Assembly: GCA_018257865.1 (NCBI GenBank)
Contig: JAEUBA010000048.1
Coordinates: forward strand, 180,337 to 244,336
From: Stereocaulon alpinum
Lineage: Eukaryota > Ascomycota > Lecanoromycetes > Lecanorales > Stereocaulaceae
Reading direction: 5' to 3'
DNA: 64,000 bases
Notes under the pieces: model-generated
Database searches by the model: none
Seen by the model: the letters and a program-made list of their open reading frames with translations, nothing else
What the model was told of the DNA's origin: nothing
Program-made: the position numbers and the translations under genes
In this document: piece after piece, positions 35,170 through 45,896 of the stretch
Layout: every line of letters begins with the position of its first letter
Position numbering within the stretch: the first letter of the stretch is position 1

Positions 35170-36177
35170 TATCTTGGCGTAACATTGGAATGTCGCCGGC
35201 AATGGGCTGGTATGCACTCTTACTATAGGCTAGAATGAATATTCGTGTAAGATATCAGTCTCAACAAACCTGCATCACAAATGGACAATCTTGAAAGAAC
35301 GATGTACGTAATGTCTGAAAGTCGGCGACACAAGTGATAGTATCATGGTATCGCGAGGGCCTCTGGTGGCGCTCAGGGTGTGATCTAGAGCCGGCGAGGG
35401 TCGGTAGAGGGCCAAATGAAATTGTCTGAGTAGCGTGAATGTAAGGGTCTTCCACCACGATGCTTACAAATGTACTTGCTTTTTAATGTCAGCATTCCCC
35501 AAATTCTGCAGCGGGATCACCAAACTGGTGGGCCGCCGCCCGATCAGCCACTTTAGCAACCCGTAGTTACCCCATGAGCAGAGTTCGCGGCCTTGGCGAT
35601 GGGTATTTGATATACGTTGTTATCCCGCTGATAGCGCTCAATGATCAATTACGAGATCTTTTCAGCGACGCCGATGAATGCGGTCCTCTCCCTAATAAAC
35701 AGGTCGCTCTCTCTTTCTCTGAGACGTCCCAGTCGCCGAGAGATAACGAAGATTGAGGTGAGTCGTGACTTGGAAAGCCTCGCTTTAGGGAGAATAAGTG
35801 ACGAAATTACGTCGCCGGAACTTGCTATTGAAGGGCGAGCTCTAGGGCGCTTTCTAGGGGTCTTCGGATTTCGGCCCTACAAGTGGTAAAAACTAATTTT
35901 CCGAAATAGCCCCTTGTCGTCCGATATTTCCGTTTTCCCTCTTAGAAAGGCTTTTCGAATACACTCTGCCAGAGAGACCTAGTCGAATCACCTGTTGGCT
36001 TCTCTGACGACAACTCCTTTCATCTTTCCTTCTTCCTCAAACACACATCCTTAAACCGCCCGTTCAACGTGGGCATATGAAAGGGTGAGTAAGTACGATA
36101 CGACTCCTGTAGAGGCAGGGAGAGTACAGTTACCACAGCCAGCTTCGCTCTCCACTCGTCGCCTATCCGAGTACGTT
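35170..36177. other. convergent intergenic region with a small repeat relic
   Basis: About 1 kb. A stretch near 35838-35890 (GGGGTCTTCGG ... CCCTACAAGTGG) resembles one near 44313-44355, suggesting two decayed copies of one repeat. No gene was built. The right part could hold an extra 3' exon of the Sel1 gene. Confidence 0.35.
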
Positions 36178-38586
36178 CTATCGTCCTCCTTCCGATTTTT
36201 GCACCTCCTTCCTCGTAGCCCCGACCATTAACCCTAACCCACCAAGGTACTCACCGTTCAAAATCGATGTACCCTGCCAAAATAGACCCCACTTTCTTTT
36301 CCTTCCCTCATTCCCCTTGCCTCCCTCCGTATCCGTCCTCATCCCCGCAGTGACACTTCCTCCCCCCTGCGCCATGGCCTGGATGGCTGCTAGACGGCGT
36401 TTTGCCCTAGTGTCGCCCTGATCGGCGGCTTTCACATACCAAGCGCTAGCTTCGTGCAAATCGCGTTGGCAGCCAATACCCATTTCTGTGAAGTGGCCGA
36501 TGGCGTATTGAGCTTTTGCGAGGCCTGGAGATTGATTTAGTCGAGCGCGGGATTCGGTGGTCGTCGGTGGAGGATGGGCTTGGAGGGTTGGTAGAGGTTC
36601 GAGAAGGGGTATGAGCGCGGAGTATGAGAATGATAAGGGATGAATGGCGGATGATATGGAACGTAAATAAATGGAAATCTTACCACTCTCAGCAGCCTGT
36701 TTAGCCCATTGATACGCTTTGTTCTCATCCTTTCTAAGCATTGGCTCCGCGCCGACCATGTACCATGCACATAATGCTAACATGGCAAGTCGATGTCCTT
36801 TCTGCGCCGCACCAGTGTAGAAATGTATGCTCAGCGCTGGGTTCCTGGGGCGGCTTAATTTCCCAAGTTCGTACGCTTGTCCAAGTACATAATTTGCCTC
36901 CGCATGGCCCAAGCCGGCCGATTGCGTGAAGAGCTGCACGGCGTACGGTTCATCCTGGAATAAGTGGTCTCCATAGCCAGTCTCATACAGAATGCCAAGA
37001 TCGTAGGGAGCCCAATTATATTGACGGTTCGCAGATTCGGCGGCGCGTCTGAGCCATTTCACTCCTTCGCTGCGTCGGTTACCCAGGCCTTTGTCGTTGG
37101 TCAGGCATGCTCGGCCTAGACGTGACATAGCACCTGGATGGTTTCTGCTTGCGCTTTGTCGATAGAATCGTACGGCCTTTTGAATGTCTTTGCGACAGCC
37201 CCATCCGAACTCATAGCAGAGTGCTGCACGATAGCCAGCTTCTACATGGCCTTGCTTGCTTGCTGCTATGAACAGGGAAAATGCGTGGTCATTGTCTTCT
37301 TGCCCTTTGTTGAAGAAACCGGATGCGTAGCCATCAGCGAGGTAGTATTGGGCGGGAGTGTAGGAGCGATCAGAGAGCCTTTGGAGAATCAAACGGGCCT
37401 CTCGGAGTAGATCTCTTCGAGATGTTGTCGCGGCGGAGTCCTCGGCGCCGTCGACGCCTCTGTGCTCCTCATTCTGCTCGTATGCTCCCGTTTCAGCAGC
37501 TGCGGTGATTAGGGCGAGTGCGAATTCATATTGAACAGTCGCATCATTCGTCGTTTTCGCTTTGGATCGGTGGATGTCTAGAGCTCGTTTTGTGCTGAGC
37601 GAGGCTGTATCCTGGCCGATAGATGACCGCAGCTGGGCTTCGTTAAGGCTTTTTGGCGTGTGTAGAGACTGTCCATAGGACGCACCGAGTAGATCGGCAT
37701 TTGACTTGGGTTGGGAATCTGGTAAATGCCTGGATGAGGAAGGTGCACAGCTATAGTGGCCAGCAAATCGACTCCGGTTGGACATACGCTCAGATTCCGA
37801 TGAATATCTCGGCGACGGTCGAGGAAGACTTGCTCCAAGATGGGGACTAGGTACAACATGATGTCCTGGCAGGGGCGGAGCATCATAAGACACCCGCCCC
37901 ACATTTTTTCGAGGAGACCTACTTTCTGGGGCACGTCTCTCAGTGACAACCTCAAACAGCTGATGGTGATACTGGGGTGACTCTGGTGCTTCTTCTTGTA
38001 TCGATGTGCCAAGTAAGCTTCCTCCCGAAACATGGCTTGACAGTCGTGAACCAAAGCTGCCTCCTGATGTATGCGTTGACGTACGGGTACTTTCGTTGAT
38101 CAAAGATGTGACGGCAAGTTGTGGGAGACTAAAACTCTGCACAGCTTTCGTTGTAAGTCTTGGACTTTCCCGTATGATCTGGGTAAGATAGGCGGCACCG
38201 CTCCATCTCCGTAATGCATTTGGCCCGTCTTGCTCCTGGTCCCCGTTCACGGGTCCTTGGCTGGCTTTCCTCTCCCATCCAGTCCGCTCCGCTTCAGATG
38301 AAACCTTTCGAGCTTGGGACGATCTTGCTGTTCCGTTGAGTGGACCTTTGTCATGTGTGGAAGACAATGCTTGGCCTCGCGATCGTGCCAAGGTACCGCT
38401 GAAGGACGTCGAGAATGCGGTTGATTTCAAGATGTTGATAGGTGGGCCAGGGTCAGAGTCATTGTGTCCTTGGGGTGATCTCAGTGAGTAGGAGGAAGGG
38501 GACCTTGCCGCTGTAGGTGGCGACTTCTCATTAGTCGCCACAGCCTCGCTAGGTGTCGAGAAATTTTCATTGCTTTCAGTGGCCAT
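36178..38586 (-). CDS. Sel1-repeat protein, SKT5/Chs4-like chitin synthase activator
   Basis: Two exons on the minus strand: 38586-36684 and 36524-36178, joined over a 159-bp GT-AG intron that is open in frame and therefore easily missed. Product about 749 residues. The N-terminal 330 residues are disordered and rich in S, P and R. Then come Sel1-like repeats of about 36 residues, seen as L-A-D-G-Y-A-S-G, A-A-L-C-Y-E-F-G-W-G, L-G-R-A-C-L-T, L-G-I-L-Y-E-T-G-Y, L-G-Q-A-Y-E-L-G, L-A-L-C-A-W-Y-M-V-G and A-I-G-H-F-T-E-M-G-I-G, matching yeast Skt5/Chs4 and its fungal relatives. Those proteins recruit and activate the Chs3-type chitin synthase at the plasma membrane. The gene is divergent from just such a synthase. 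Yeast Skt5 ends in a prenylation box; here none is seen. A donor GGTGAGT near 36250 and an acceptor near 36105 could give another C-terminus. Confidence 0.85.
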   Translation of the reverse strand: MATESNENFSTPSEAVATNEKSPPTAARSPSSYSLRSPQGHNDSDPGPPINILKSTAFSTSFSGTLARSRGQALSSTHDKGPLNGTARSSQARKVSSEAERTGWERKASQGPVNGDQEQDGPNALRRWSGAAYLTQIIRESPRLTTKAVQSFSLPQLAVTSLINESTRTSTHTSGGSFGSRLSSHVSGGSLLGTSIQEEAPESPQYHHQLFEVVTERRAPESRSPRKNVGRVSYDAPPLPGHHVVPSPHLGASLPRPSPRYSSESERMSNRSRFAGHYSCAPSSSRHLPDSQPKSNADLLGASYGQSLHTPKSLNEAQLRSSIGQDTASLSTKRALDIHRSKAKTTNDATVQYEFALALITAAAETGAYEQNEEHRGVDGAEDSAATTSRRDLLREARLILQRLSDRSYTPAQYYLADGYASGFFNKGQEDNDHAFSLFIAASKQGHVEAGYRAALCYEFGWGCRKDIQKAVRFYRQSASRNHPGAMSRLGRACLTNDKGLGNRRSEGVKWLRRAAESANRQYNWAPYDLGILYETGYGDHLFQDEPYAVQLFTQSAGLGHAEANYVLGQAYELGKLSRPRNPALSIHFYTGAAQKGHRLAMLALCAWYMVGAEPMLRKDENKAYQWAKQAAESGKISIYLRSISSAIHPLSFSYSALIPLLEPLPTLQAHPPPTTTESRARLNQSPGLAKAQYAIGHFTEMGIGCQRDLHEASAWYVKAADQGDTRAKRRLAAIQAMAQGGGSVTAGMRTDTEGGKGNEGRKRKWGLFWQGTSILNGEYLGGLGLMVGATRKEVQKSEGGR

Positions 38587-39702
38587 GACGCAGTAGATAC
38601 AGCAAAGATTCAGAGAATTTTTATAATTTGCTCTTAATGCAACGATGTACTTGAAAAGCTCATTTTATATGCGAAGGTCTCCGTACTCCTATTCTACGCG
38701 GACGAAATGCCTAGCATGGGCCTTCCGAGCTATCTCGGATACCTAAACTTGTCACTGCATTAAGTATGTCATCCACGTAATGTAGATTTCTCAGCTTTCT
38801 AAACCGCCCTAAATGATACTTGGAGGGGTGCGTCTATTCCTTTCGCCTAGGATCTGATATGGAAGAGGGTTCGAGTCCACGTGTGCGCCGGACTGTCTCG
38901 TCAGTGGGGAGATCGAGCCGGCGGGACTACTTTTGCTTTCAGTTCTCGCAGAAATCTGGGGTGCAGCCGTCAGCGCTGCAACATGAGAGACTAGAGCTAA
39001 CTTGGCCGAAGCCAAAGGAGGTCGGGCGAAAGACATGGAGCATCTCTCTGTGCGACAGCGATGGAGAGATACCAGCCGTGTAGGAGACTGACTATGTAAT
39101 GTGATTATGTTGCAGGCCGAAACTAGAGTCAGGAAGAGACGAGCCCTGTCTTATCCGAATTCCGAACTTCATTTAAGCTAAAATCGTCAGCCGTTGACTG
39201 ATAACGGCATACATAGGATGCACTGTAGATGGCCCAGCCGGCATCGGGCCGTGAGATCGTCATATGAAAACGTTCTCGACCCCCATCTAATGGTAGACGG
39301 GAGGGTCTAAGGTAAGGAAGAATCGCATAATTAGTCCAATTACACCGTCTCTATTTCAAACGTGATTCCACCGTTCTCTGTTGTGCCTGGCGAGCCTGGG
39401 TAGTTCCTCCGCCCCCAAGCCCACCGAAGCTTGGCATTACTCACCACAATATCTAGATTGACATGATCTTCCAACTTTTGCTCTTCTATCGCTTTTTCCT
39501 ATTGTTTCTGTCCTTGTCATCGTCGACATTGTCCTCTTGCCTTCCATTCCTCCCTTCTCTGTTGTTTTCTTTTATTTTTGGAGGCTTGGACACATTCAGA
39601 CTCTCGTCGTTCGAGCAAGTTCAACACCGTCCTACTCTTCACTACGACTTTACATAGCGTTGGAAAATCCTGTCTGGTCATAGATCCTTAATTCATGTGG
39701 AC
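38587..39702. promoter_or_regulatory. shared divergent promoter of activator and chitin synthase genes
   Basis: 1.1 kb between the two divergent start codons. The part before the synthase (about 39465-39600) is a long pyrimidine-rich tract, common in fungal 5' leaders. A 64-codon frame from 39463 and a short overlapping upstream frame at 39695 lie in the probable leader. Confidence 0.6.
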
Positions 39703-39724
39703 ATGTCCACTCCACAAGAATTAA
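39695..39724 (+). other. upstream ORF overlapping the chitin synthase start
   Basis: ATG at 39695 opens a nine-codon frame that stops at 39724, overlapping the main ATG at 39703 in another frame. If the leader includes it, it would lower translation of the synthase unless scanning passes it. Confidence 0.4.
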
Positions 39725-42700
39725 ATCAAAGTTCGCCTAAGCAGGCTAGTCAAAATGTCCCATATCGAGACGCTCCACAGTGGTGCACTCGACCACAGAA
39801 CATTGAAGTCGCACCTTACACTGAAAAGCCATCATACCATCCCACCAGAAACTCAGAGCAACAGGTATATAGGCACAATGGGTCTCTGTCCTCAAGGCTA
39901 TCAACAGGCAACCAGGATCCAGAAATGACAAGTGGCGGAACAACAATCGACGTCAACAGAAAGCGCAGCCTGGTTCGCCCTGAACGAGGCCGCATAGATC
40001 GAGATCATCCCAATTTCTACTACCGTCAGCACGCTCAAAACATGGAAGTACTCCCATCCTCCACCGGTACTGATCCGATCTTGGAGGATCTTGATGGGAC
40101 TGGAACCTTAAAGTCCAATGAGAAAGGCTTGACAAGTGGAGATGGAGCTGACTTGGACCCTGATCCTTCAATTCCTTTGGGAGAGTCCCAAGATCTGGTA
40201 TCAGTGATCGGTATTGGCAATGAGCGACTAGAACGGGAGGCTGAGAAGAAACAGGGCGATCTTATGTACAACAAGGGAAAGCGACGCCAAAAAGAGCTAG
40301 ATGATGTAAAACCGCTGGACATATGGAACGTCTACTGTGCGCTGGTTACTTTCTGGTGTCCAAGCATCGTCCTTCATTATCTTGGAAAAACAGCCAGGGC
40401 TCAACGGCGAGCCTGGAGAGAAAAAATGGGACTTATCAGCATTATTCTTCTAATTGCTGCTTTTGTGGGTTTCTTGACCTTTGGTTTCACCACGTCGATT
40501 TGCCCTCTGCAGGCACCGTCCATAAAAGTCAACCATGTCAATGGTGGCTACATGATATTCCACGGCAAAGCCTACCCTCTGTATCGCTGGAATCATCCTG
40601 CTGCTAGCGGTATCCCGGGGGGCAGTAACGTCGTGTACGATTTACCAACGCATTACGGAGGCATGGACGGGAGCTTCATGTTTCAAAAAGTCAATGGAGC
40701 TTGCAAAGACCTTATTACTCTTACCCCAACATCAGACGTTCCGACGAATACCGCTGGAGAACTTGCATGGTATTTTCCATGTACAGCCTTCAACCAAGAT
40801 GGGTCGAGTCAACCAAATCTCACAATTCCTTACTATTTTGGATACTCATGCCATACGACAGTTGACAGTAGAGCTATGTTCTTCGACCTTCCCAGCTCCG
40901 GCGACGTTGCCTTTACTTGGGAAGATGTTAAGAATCGAAGCCGCAATCTTATGATATATTCTGGCAATGTTCTGGATCTCGACTTGCTCAGGTGGTTCAA
41001 CAAGAGCCAAATAGCTTATCCCTCTGAGTTTGACCAGCTAAGGGCAAATCCTGCCGTCAAAGGAGTTGATGTTACATATGCATTCGTAGCTAGTAATAGG
41101 AAGCAGCTTGGTCAGTGTTTGTCCGAGATCATTCGAGTCGGCTCTATCGACACACAGACTATTGGGTGTTTAGCATCTCGGGTGGTCCTCTACGTTTCGT
41201 TGGTGTTTATTCTCTCCATTGTCAGCTTGAAGTTCCTTCTAGCTGTGATGTTCCATTGGTTCTTTAGCCGACGATTCGCTGCATCTAATACTTTACGGGA
41301 CAGCAACCCAAGGGCAAGAGCGCAAGAAATTGAAGCCTGGACCGATAGTATGTATCGACTACCACCAAGAATGACGGACTCTAGCACTGCCATATCCGAT
41401 GAAAAGAGTAAGCGCAACAGCAGATTTCTACCTACCACGTCTCGTTTCACCAGTTCATACGCGTCTACTACACATTCCAGCAAACGATACGTACCTACGA
41501 CCATGGCCAGCCAGAATTTTGCGGCTAAATTGCGACCACCTACTTCTCTGTATCAACATGACATTGGCAGCGAGCTCATACCACCAGGCTCCGACCCCAG
41601 ACAGTGTATTATTGAAAGCCGATCGAGCATGACCATGTCAGGCCAGGATCAGCGATGCTCGACGGCATTCAACGCGCCAGAGATGAGTTCCGGAGATTTG
41701 AGACATATGGCTGTAGTTCCCCAGCCTCCAGTGGAATGGGAACCTTTCGGCTATCCGCTAGCGCATGTCATTTGTCTTATCACAGCTTACTCCGAAGGTC
41801 GTGATGGTCTGCGGACGACTCTGGACTCGATTGTTCTAACAGAATACCCCAATAGTCATAAGATGATGTTTCTAGTGTGTGACGGCTTGGTCAAGGGAGC
41901 TGGAGAAGATCTGACAACACCTGAAATTGTGTTAAGCATGATAAAAGACCATGCAATTCTACCAGATCAAGTTCAAGCCTTTTCCTATGTGGCAGTCGCA
42001 AGTGGATCAAAACGGCATAATATGGCGAAAGTCTACTCCGGATTTTACGACTATGGTGAAGACTCACGTGTTCCACTGAATGAACAGCAACGCGTTCCCA
42101 TGCTTGTAGTAGTCAAGTGCGGGACTCCAGATGAAGCACAAGACCGTAAGCCAGGAAATCGTGGCAAGCGAGATAGTCAGGTTATCTTGATGTCCCTCTT
42201 ACAAAAAGTGATGTTCGACGAGCGTATGACCGAACTAGAATTCGAGTTATTCAACAATCTCTGGAGTGTTACTGGGGTGTCGCCTGATTTCTATGAGGTT
42301 GTTTTGATGGTTGACGCCGATACAAATATTTACACGGATAGCCTTACACACATGGTATCTGCTATGGTTAAAGATCCCCAGCTTATGGGTCTCTGCGGCG
42401 AAACAAAGATTGCGAACAAGAGAGCGAGCTGGGTAACGATGATACAAGTCTTCGAGTATTTCATCTCGCATAACTTATCAAAATCCTTCGAATCGGTCTT
42501 TGGTGCTTGTACTTGCCTACCTGGGTGTTTCTGTATGTATCGAATTAAAGCACCCAAGGGTGGTGGAAACTATTGGGTGCCTCTCCTCGCTAATCCTGAT
42601 ATCGTGGAACACTATTCGGAAACCGTGGTCGATACGTTGCATAAGAAGAACCTGCTACTTCTTGGCGAAGATCGTTATCTATCCGGATTAATGTTGAGAA

Positions 42701-43374
42701 TCTTTCCGAAGCGTAAACAGGTCTACATGCCCCAAGCTATTTGCAAGACTGTAGCACCAGAGCAATTTTCAGTTTTGCTTTCGCAGCGTCGGCGATGGAT
42801 TAACAGTACTATGCATAACCTGCTGGAACTCCTGCTGGTTAAGGATCTCTGTGGCATATTCTGCTTCAGTATGCAGTTTGTTATTTTCATCGAGCTTGTC
42901 GGTACATCAGTCCTCCCCGCGGCTATCTCATTCACCTTCTACCTCATCATCAGCGCTATTCTCAGCAACCCGGCAATCGTCCCACTGGTTCTCCTAGCAT
43001 TGATTTTAGGTCTCCCCGCTATTCTTATTGTTCTAACGGCGCACCACTGGTCTTACGTGTTCTGGATGTCAGTCTATCTTGTCTCACTTCCCATCTGGAA
43101 TTTCGTCCTACCTGTATACGCGTACTGGAAATTCGATGACTTCAGCTGGGGCGATACCAGGAAGACTGCGGGCGAACAGACAAAGACTGCGGGAATCGAA
43201 TACAAGGGCGAGTTCGACAGCAGAAAGATCACAATGAAGCGGTGGGCAGAGTTTGAGAAGGGTATAGATGATTTTCCGCCATTCACGAGCAAGTGTCGTG
43301 CGCTAACAATTGGTAATAGAACGAAGGCTCAATGCTGCCAGCACCGGCTGGTCTTAACAGGCATTAACGACTAG
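39703..43374 (+). CDS. class IV (Chs3-type) chitin synthase
   Basis: A single open frame of 1223 residues from the ATG at 39703 (a GTG two codons earlier is not used). The N-terminal 200 residues are disordered. A membrane segment near 245-265 is followed by a luminal cytochrome-b5-like region (G-Y-M-I-F-H-G-K-A-Y-P-L), another helix near 490-515, and the GT2 catalytic domain with C-L-I-T-A-Y-S-E-G-R-D-G-L, Asp727 in V-C-D-G, Asp871-x-Asp873, Glu989-Asp990 in L-G-E-D-R-Y-L-S and the product-binding Q1028-R-R-R-W1032. C-terminal helices form the translocation channel. Length, b5-like part and lack of a myosin motor fit class IV. It polymerises UDP-GlcNAc into wall chitin at the plasma membrane. 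All key residues are present. The partner gene next door encodes the matching type of activator. Confidence 0.95.
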   Translation: MSTPQELNQSSPKQASQNVPYRDAPQWCTRPQNIEVAPYTEKPSYHPTRNSEQQVYRHNGSLSSRLSTGNQDPEMTSGGTTIDVNRKRSLVRPERGRIDRDHPNFYYRQHAQNMEVLPSSTGTDPILEDLDGTGTLKSNEKGLTSGDGADLDPDPSIPLGESQDLVSVIGIGNERLEREAEKKQGDLMYNKGKRRQKELDDVKPLDIWNVYCALVTFWCPSIVLHYLGKTARAQRRAWREKMGLISIILLIAAFVGFLTFGFTTSICPLQAPSIKVNHVNGGYMIFHGKAYPLYRWNHPAASGIPGGSNVVYDLPTHYGGMDGSFMFQKVNGACKDLITLTPTSDVPTNTAGELAWYFPCTAFNQDGSSQPNLTIPYYFGYSCHTTVDSRAMFFDLPSSGDVAFTWEDVKNRSRNLMIYSGNVLDLDLLRWFNKSQIAYPSEFDQLRANPAVKGVDVTYAFVASNRKQLGQCLSEIIRVGSIDTQTIGCLASRVVLYVSLVFILSIVSLKFLLAVMFHWFFSRRFAASNTLRDSNPRARAQEIEAWTDSMYRLPPRMTDSSTAISDEKSKRNSRFLPTTSRFTSSYASTTHSSKRYVPTTMASQNFAAKLRPPTSLYQHDIGSELIPPGSDPRQCIIESRSSMTMSGQDQRCSTAFNAPEMSSGDLRHMAVVPQPPVEWEPFGYPLAHVICLITAYSEGRDGLRTTLDSIVLTEYPNSHKMMFLVCDGLVKGAGEDLTTPEIVLSMIKDHAILPDQVQAFSYVAVASGSKRHNMAKVYSGFYDYGEDSRVPLNEQQRVPMLVVVKCGTPDEAQDRKPGNRGKRDSQVILMSLLQKVMFDERMTELEFELFNNLWSVTGVSPDFYEVVLMVDADTNIYTDSLTHMVSAMVKDPQLMGLCGETKIANKRASWVTMIQVFEYFISHNLSKSFESVFGACTCLPGCFCMYRIKAPKGGGNYWVPLLANPDIVEHYSETVVDTLHKKNLLLLGEDRYLSGLMLRIFPKRKQVYMPQAICKTVAPEQFSVLLSQRRRWINSTMHNLLELLLVKDLCGIFCFSMQFVIFIELVGTSVLPAAISFTFYLIISAILSNPAIVPLVLLALILGLPAILIVLTAHHWSYVFWMSVYLVSLPIWNFVLPVYAYWKFDDFSWGDTRKTAGEQTKTAGIEYKGEFDSRKITMKRWAEFEKGIDDFPPFTSKCRALTIGNRTKAQCCQHRLVLTGIND

Positions 43375-44591
43375 CTAGTGCTCTCAGTATTAAGGGTATG
43401 ACTACTGCTCGGACATGAATTACATCATTGTGAGACTAGGGTGCATTTGTGGACGTTTTACACTTGCTTGAATTGAAGTCAGTGAGCCAGTTTGTAATGA
43501 TATGGTGCAGGCTGGCAGCGTCTTACAACGTGCCTGTTGCCTGGAGGTGACTGTGAGCGACAATTAAGTTGATAGATAACAAGATTTAAATGCCTCACAG
43601 TTGCCCACCTCAATGCAGTTCCACTATCTGACGAATGCAAGGTCCTTATACATCTGTCTTGTCCTTCCTTTTGTTTTCTATTCCGGTTGGCCGGCTGGAT
43701 CTCGGTCAAAAAAGGTTTAGACTAAGGTAGACTCGGGCTATCAGTTGTGATGCCTTCTATTTCAATCTTTTTACCTCGATGGAGGTGGCGCTAGTGGAGA
43801 CTGGCACACCTTCTGATATCATCAAGCAGAGACTCTTCATACTATTACCATCACTTAATACTCGACAATCATCTTTGGCACCTTGAGGCTGAGACAGACG
43901 TTGATACCTTGCCCTACATGATACAGCTTCACCTTGCCAATAGGATTAGCCTTGCAGATAGCCCAAACGATCGAGGCCTGCATCGCCTAGGCCTTTCCCA
44001 ACTAAAGATTCAGCAGAGATGGATGAGGTGTCTGGGGAGGAGAATGGCGAGAGCACAGAAAACTTGCTGAACAGCGGAGAGATTCTTGGAGATAATGAGT
44101 AAGACAAAAAACGCTGTCTGCAGCAATTGCACAAGTATTTCGGATTTACGAATTGCAGAGTACGAAGATGCACTGGATTTGGACTCAGGCTTACTGTATC
44201 TGCTAAAGAGGCTGCTACGGGCTCGGGTACCTTCAAATGTCTCGAAAAGAAACGAAGGATATGAAAGGGTCTCGTGAACGATGGTTCAATACACGCCTGA
44301 ATGACGAGCTTAAGGGCCTTCTATAGGGGTCCTCAGTCTTCAGCCCTATGAGTGGCCGGCAGGGCGGTGGACCCTTTAATCTAGGGAGCTTTTGTAAGTA
44401 TGGCGCGATATGGCGCGACTTGACACCGGCGTATAAGGGAGAACCATCCGGGCATCAATAAAGGGCCACTGCATGTTGCGCAGAACTTTCACATTTGTTA
44501 GAACGACTTCGAACTACCCTACTTCATGGTTTTGGGACTACTCTATGGCTCAGCTTCGAGTCTCCTTCAGGCGAAATGTCTTTGCAACGCG
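43375..44591. other. convergent intergenic region
   Basis: 1.2 kb with short frames only. The part near 44313-44355 resembles 35838-35890. Near 44086-44280 there may be decayed coding sequence, but nothing recognisable. Confidence 0.35.
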
Positions 44592-45896
44592 TCAGCGTTG
44601 ACGGTGGGCACTTTTAAGCACGCTGGCCATGACGACTACTGTATGCCCGATCTTGACCCCTTCCCGGTGCTTTTGGAGCGCATCGACGGCATTGAGGCGA
44701 TTCGGCAAAAGTCCCTCCACAAACTCAATGGCATGAAGACCGACTCCTGCTGGAGTACGATTGCTGAAAGCTCGCTCGAGTACCGGGGTAGGATAGAAGT
44801 GGAACTTCCGAAATGAAATATCGTTAGCTGGCGTCCTAGATACTTCTCAGGTATGTCGCGCGCGGGCTTACCGGTCCGAGACCCTGCTTTTCATGCTCGG
44901 CGTATCCACCAATAACCGATTCCGGCTCGCTCTGTTCCTTCCACCAAACGGTCAATATCCTCCCAGTGTAGCCAGCCACATCCGCTAGTTCCAATATTGT
45001 CTCTATTGGGACTCTACCTCCTATACTTGAGAGGATGGCACCGTTGGTATTGAGTAGGCCGAATGATCTTGCTTGGACAAGGCAGATATAGTGGAGTTCA
45101 AGCAGGGCTACCGAGATGGAGCGTGGGACTCTGTCTGCAGAACGGTCACCCACATATGTTGACGAGGTTTGACCGTCGCGAAGGTCATGCATATCACCAG
45201 GAAGCGGGATATTTGGCAGATTCCTGGGGCAGGTAAGCTCCAGTAAGCACAGGAGACCAGCATGATTTGCTCAACTGACTCATAAATAAGATCAAATGAC
45301 TCTTCACCCTTAAGCGGTAACACTAGATCCCCTACTTTGGCCGCCGCTTGTAATGCGACACGCCTTATAGCGCCTTGCGCCTTTTCAGTGGCCGACACCA
45401 CATTCGATTTGGCAGTCTTGATGACTTCTTCATGCATGTCAGTCATAGCCACGCTGGATAGTCCAACGAATGTGTCGAAAGCGGCGATAACGTCAGTACC
45501 CGACCCAGTCCCGATGGTAGCAAAGCGGTGAACGTTGCCGAAGCCCCCTGACTGATATGCTCTGAAGGCATTGAGTGCAGCAGTGACTACCCAATCTGCG
45601 TGAGGATTGTCAATCTACTTGTTCCATGTTGTTAGTGATTGAAAGCTAACACTGTGTAGCTGACACTGACGAGGAAAAGGCGAACATACCTTTGGGAGGT
45701 AGCTAAGGTGCGAGAGTCTCAAGTCAAACCTGCGGTCCACATGCGTTGGCGCGATACCGTAAAATTTTTCGAACTCGACATGGACTTTTTTCGGATGATT
45801 GTGTAACTCCCTGTCCTTTGCAGTCTCTACGCTGTCGACTGCAATCGGTACTTTGGCGTGAGAGAGGCTTCTCTCGGCTGTTGTCGTTGGTGCCAT
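44592..45896 (-). CDS. PrmC-like SAM methyltransferase (MTS-type)
   Basis: Four exons on the minus strand (45896-45690, 45614-45280, 45223-44872, 44804-44592) give 368 residues; introns of 75, 56 and 67 bp keep phase, and the last has a GCTAAC branch site. Motif I is A-T-I-G-T-G-S-G-T-D at about 101-110. An N-P-P-Y-like motif IV stands at N182-L-P-N-I-P after D-L-I-Y-E, which is typical of enzymes that methylate amide or amino nitrogen (family knowledge). Later parts include G-G-R-V-P-I-E-T-I-L-E-L-A and the closing H-F-Y-P-T-P-V-L-E. No signal peptide. The substrate is unknown; secondary metabolism and protein or small-molecule N-methylation are all possible. It is not the housekeeping release-factor enzyme, as the motif and length differ. 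Confidence 0.75.

Noticed and set aside
38860..38900. GGTTCGAGTCC, a tRNA T-loop-like sequence
   Set aside because: No matching stem, anticodon arm or acceptor stem could be formed around it.
39463..39657. 64-codon hydrophobic frame before the chitin synthase, possibly a small membrane protein
   Set aside because: It is a pyrimidine-rich leader tract, which reads as L, F and S in any frame; kept only as a possible upstream frame.
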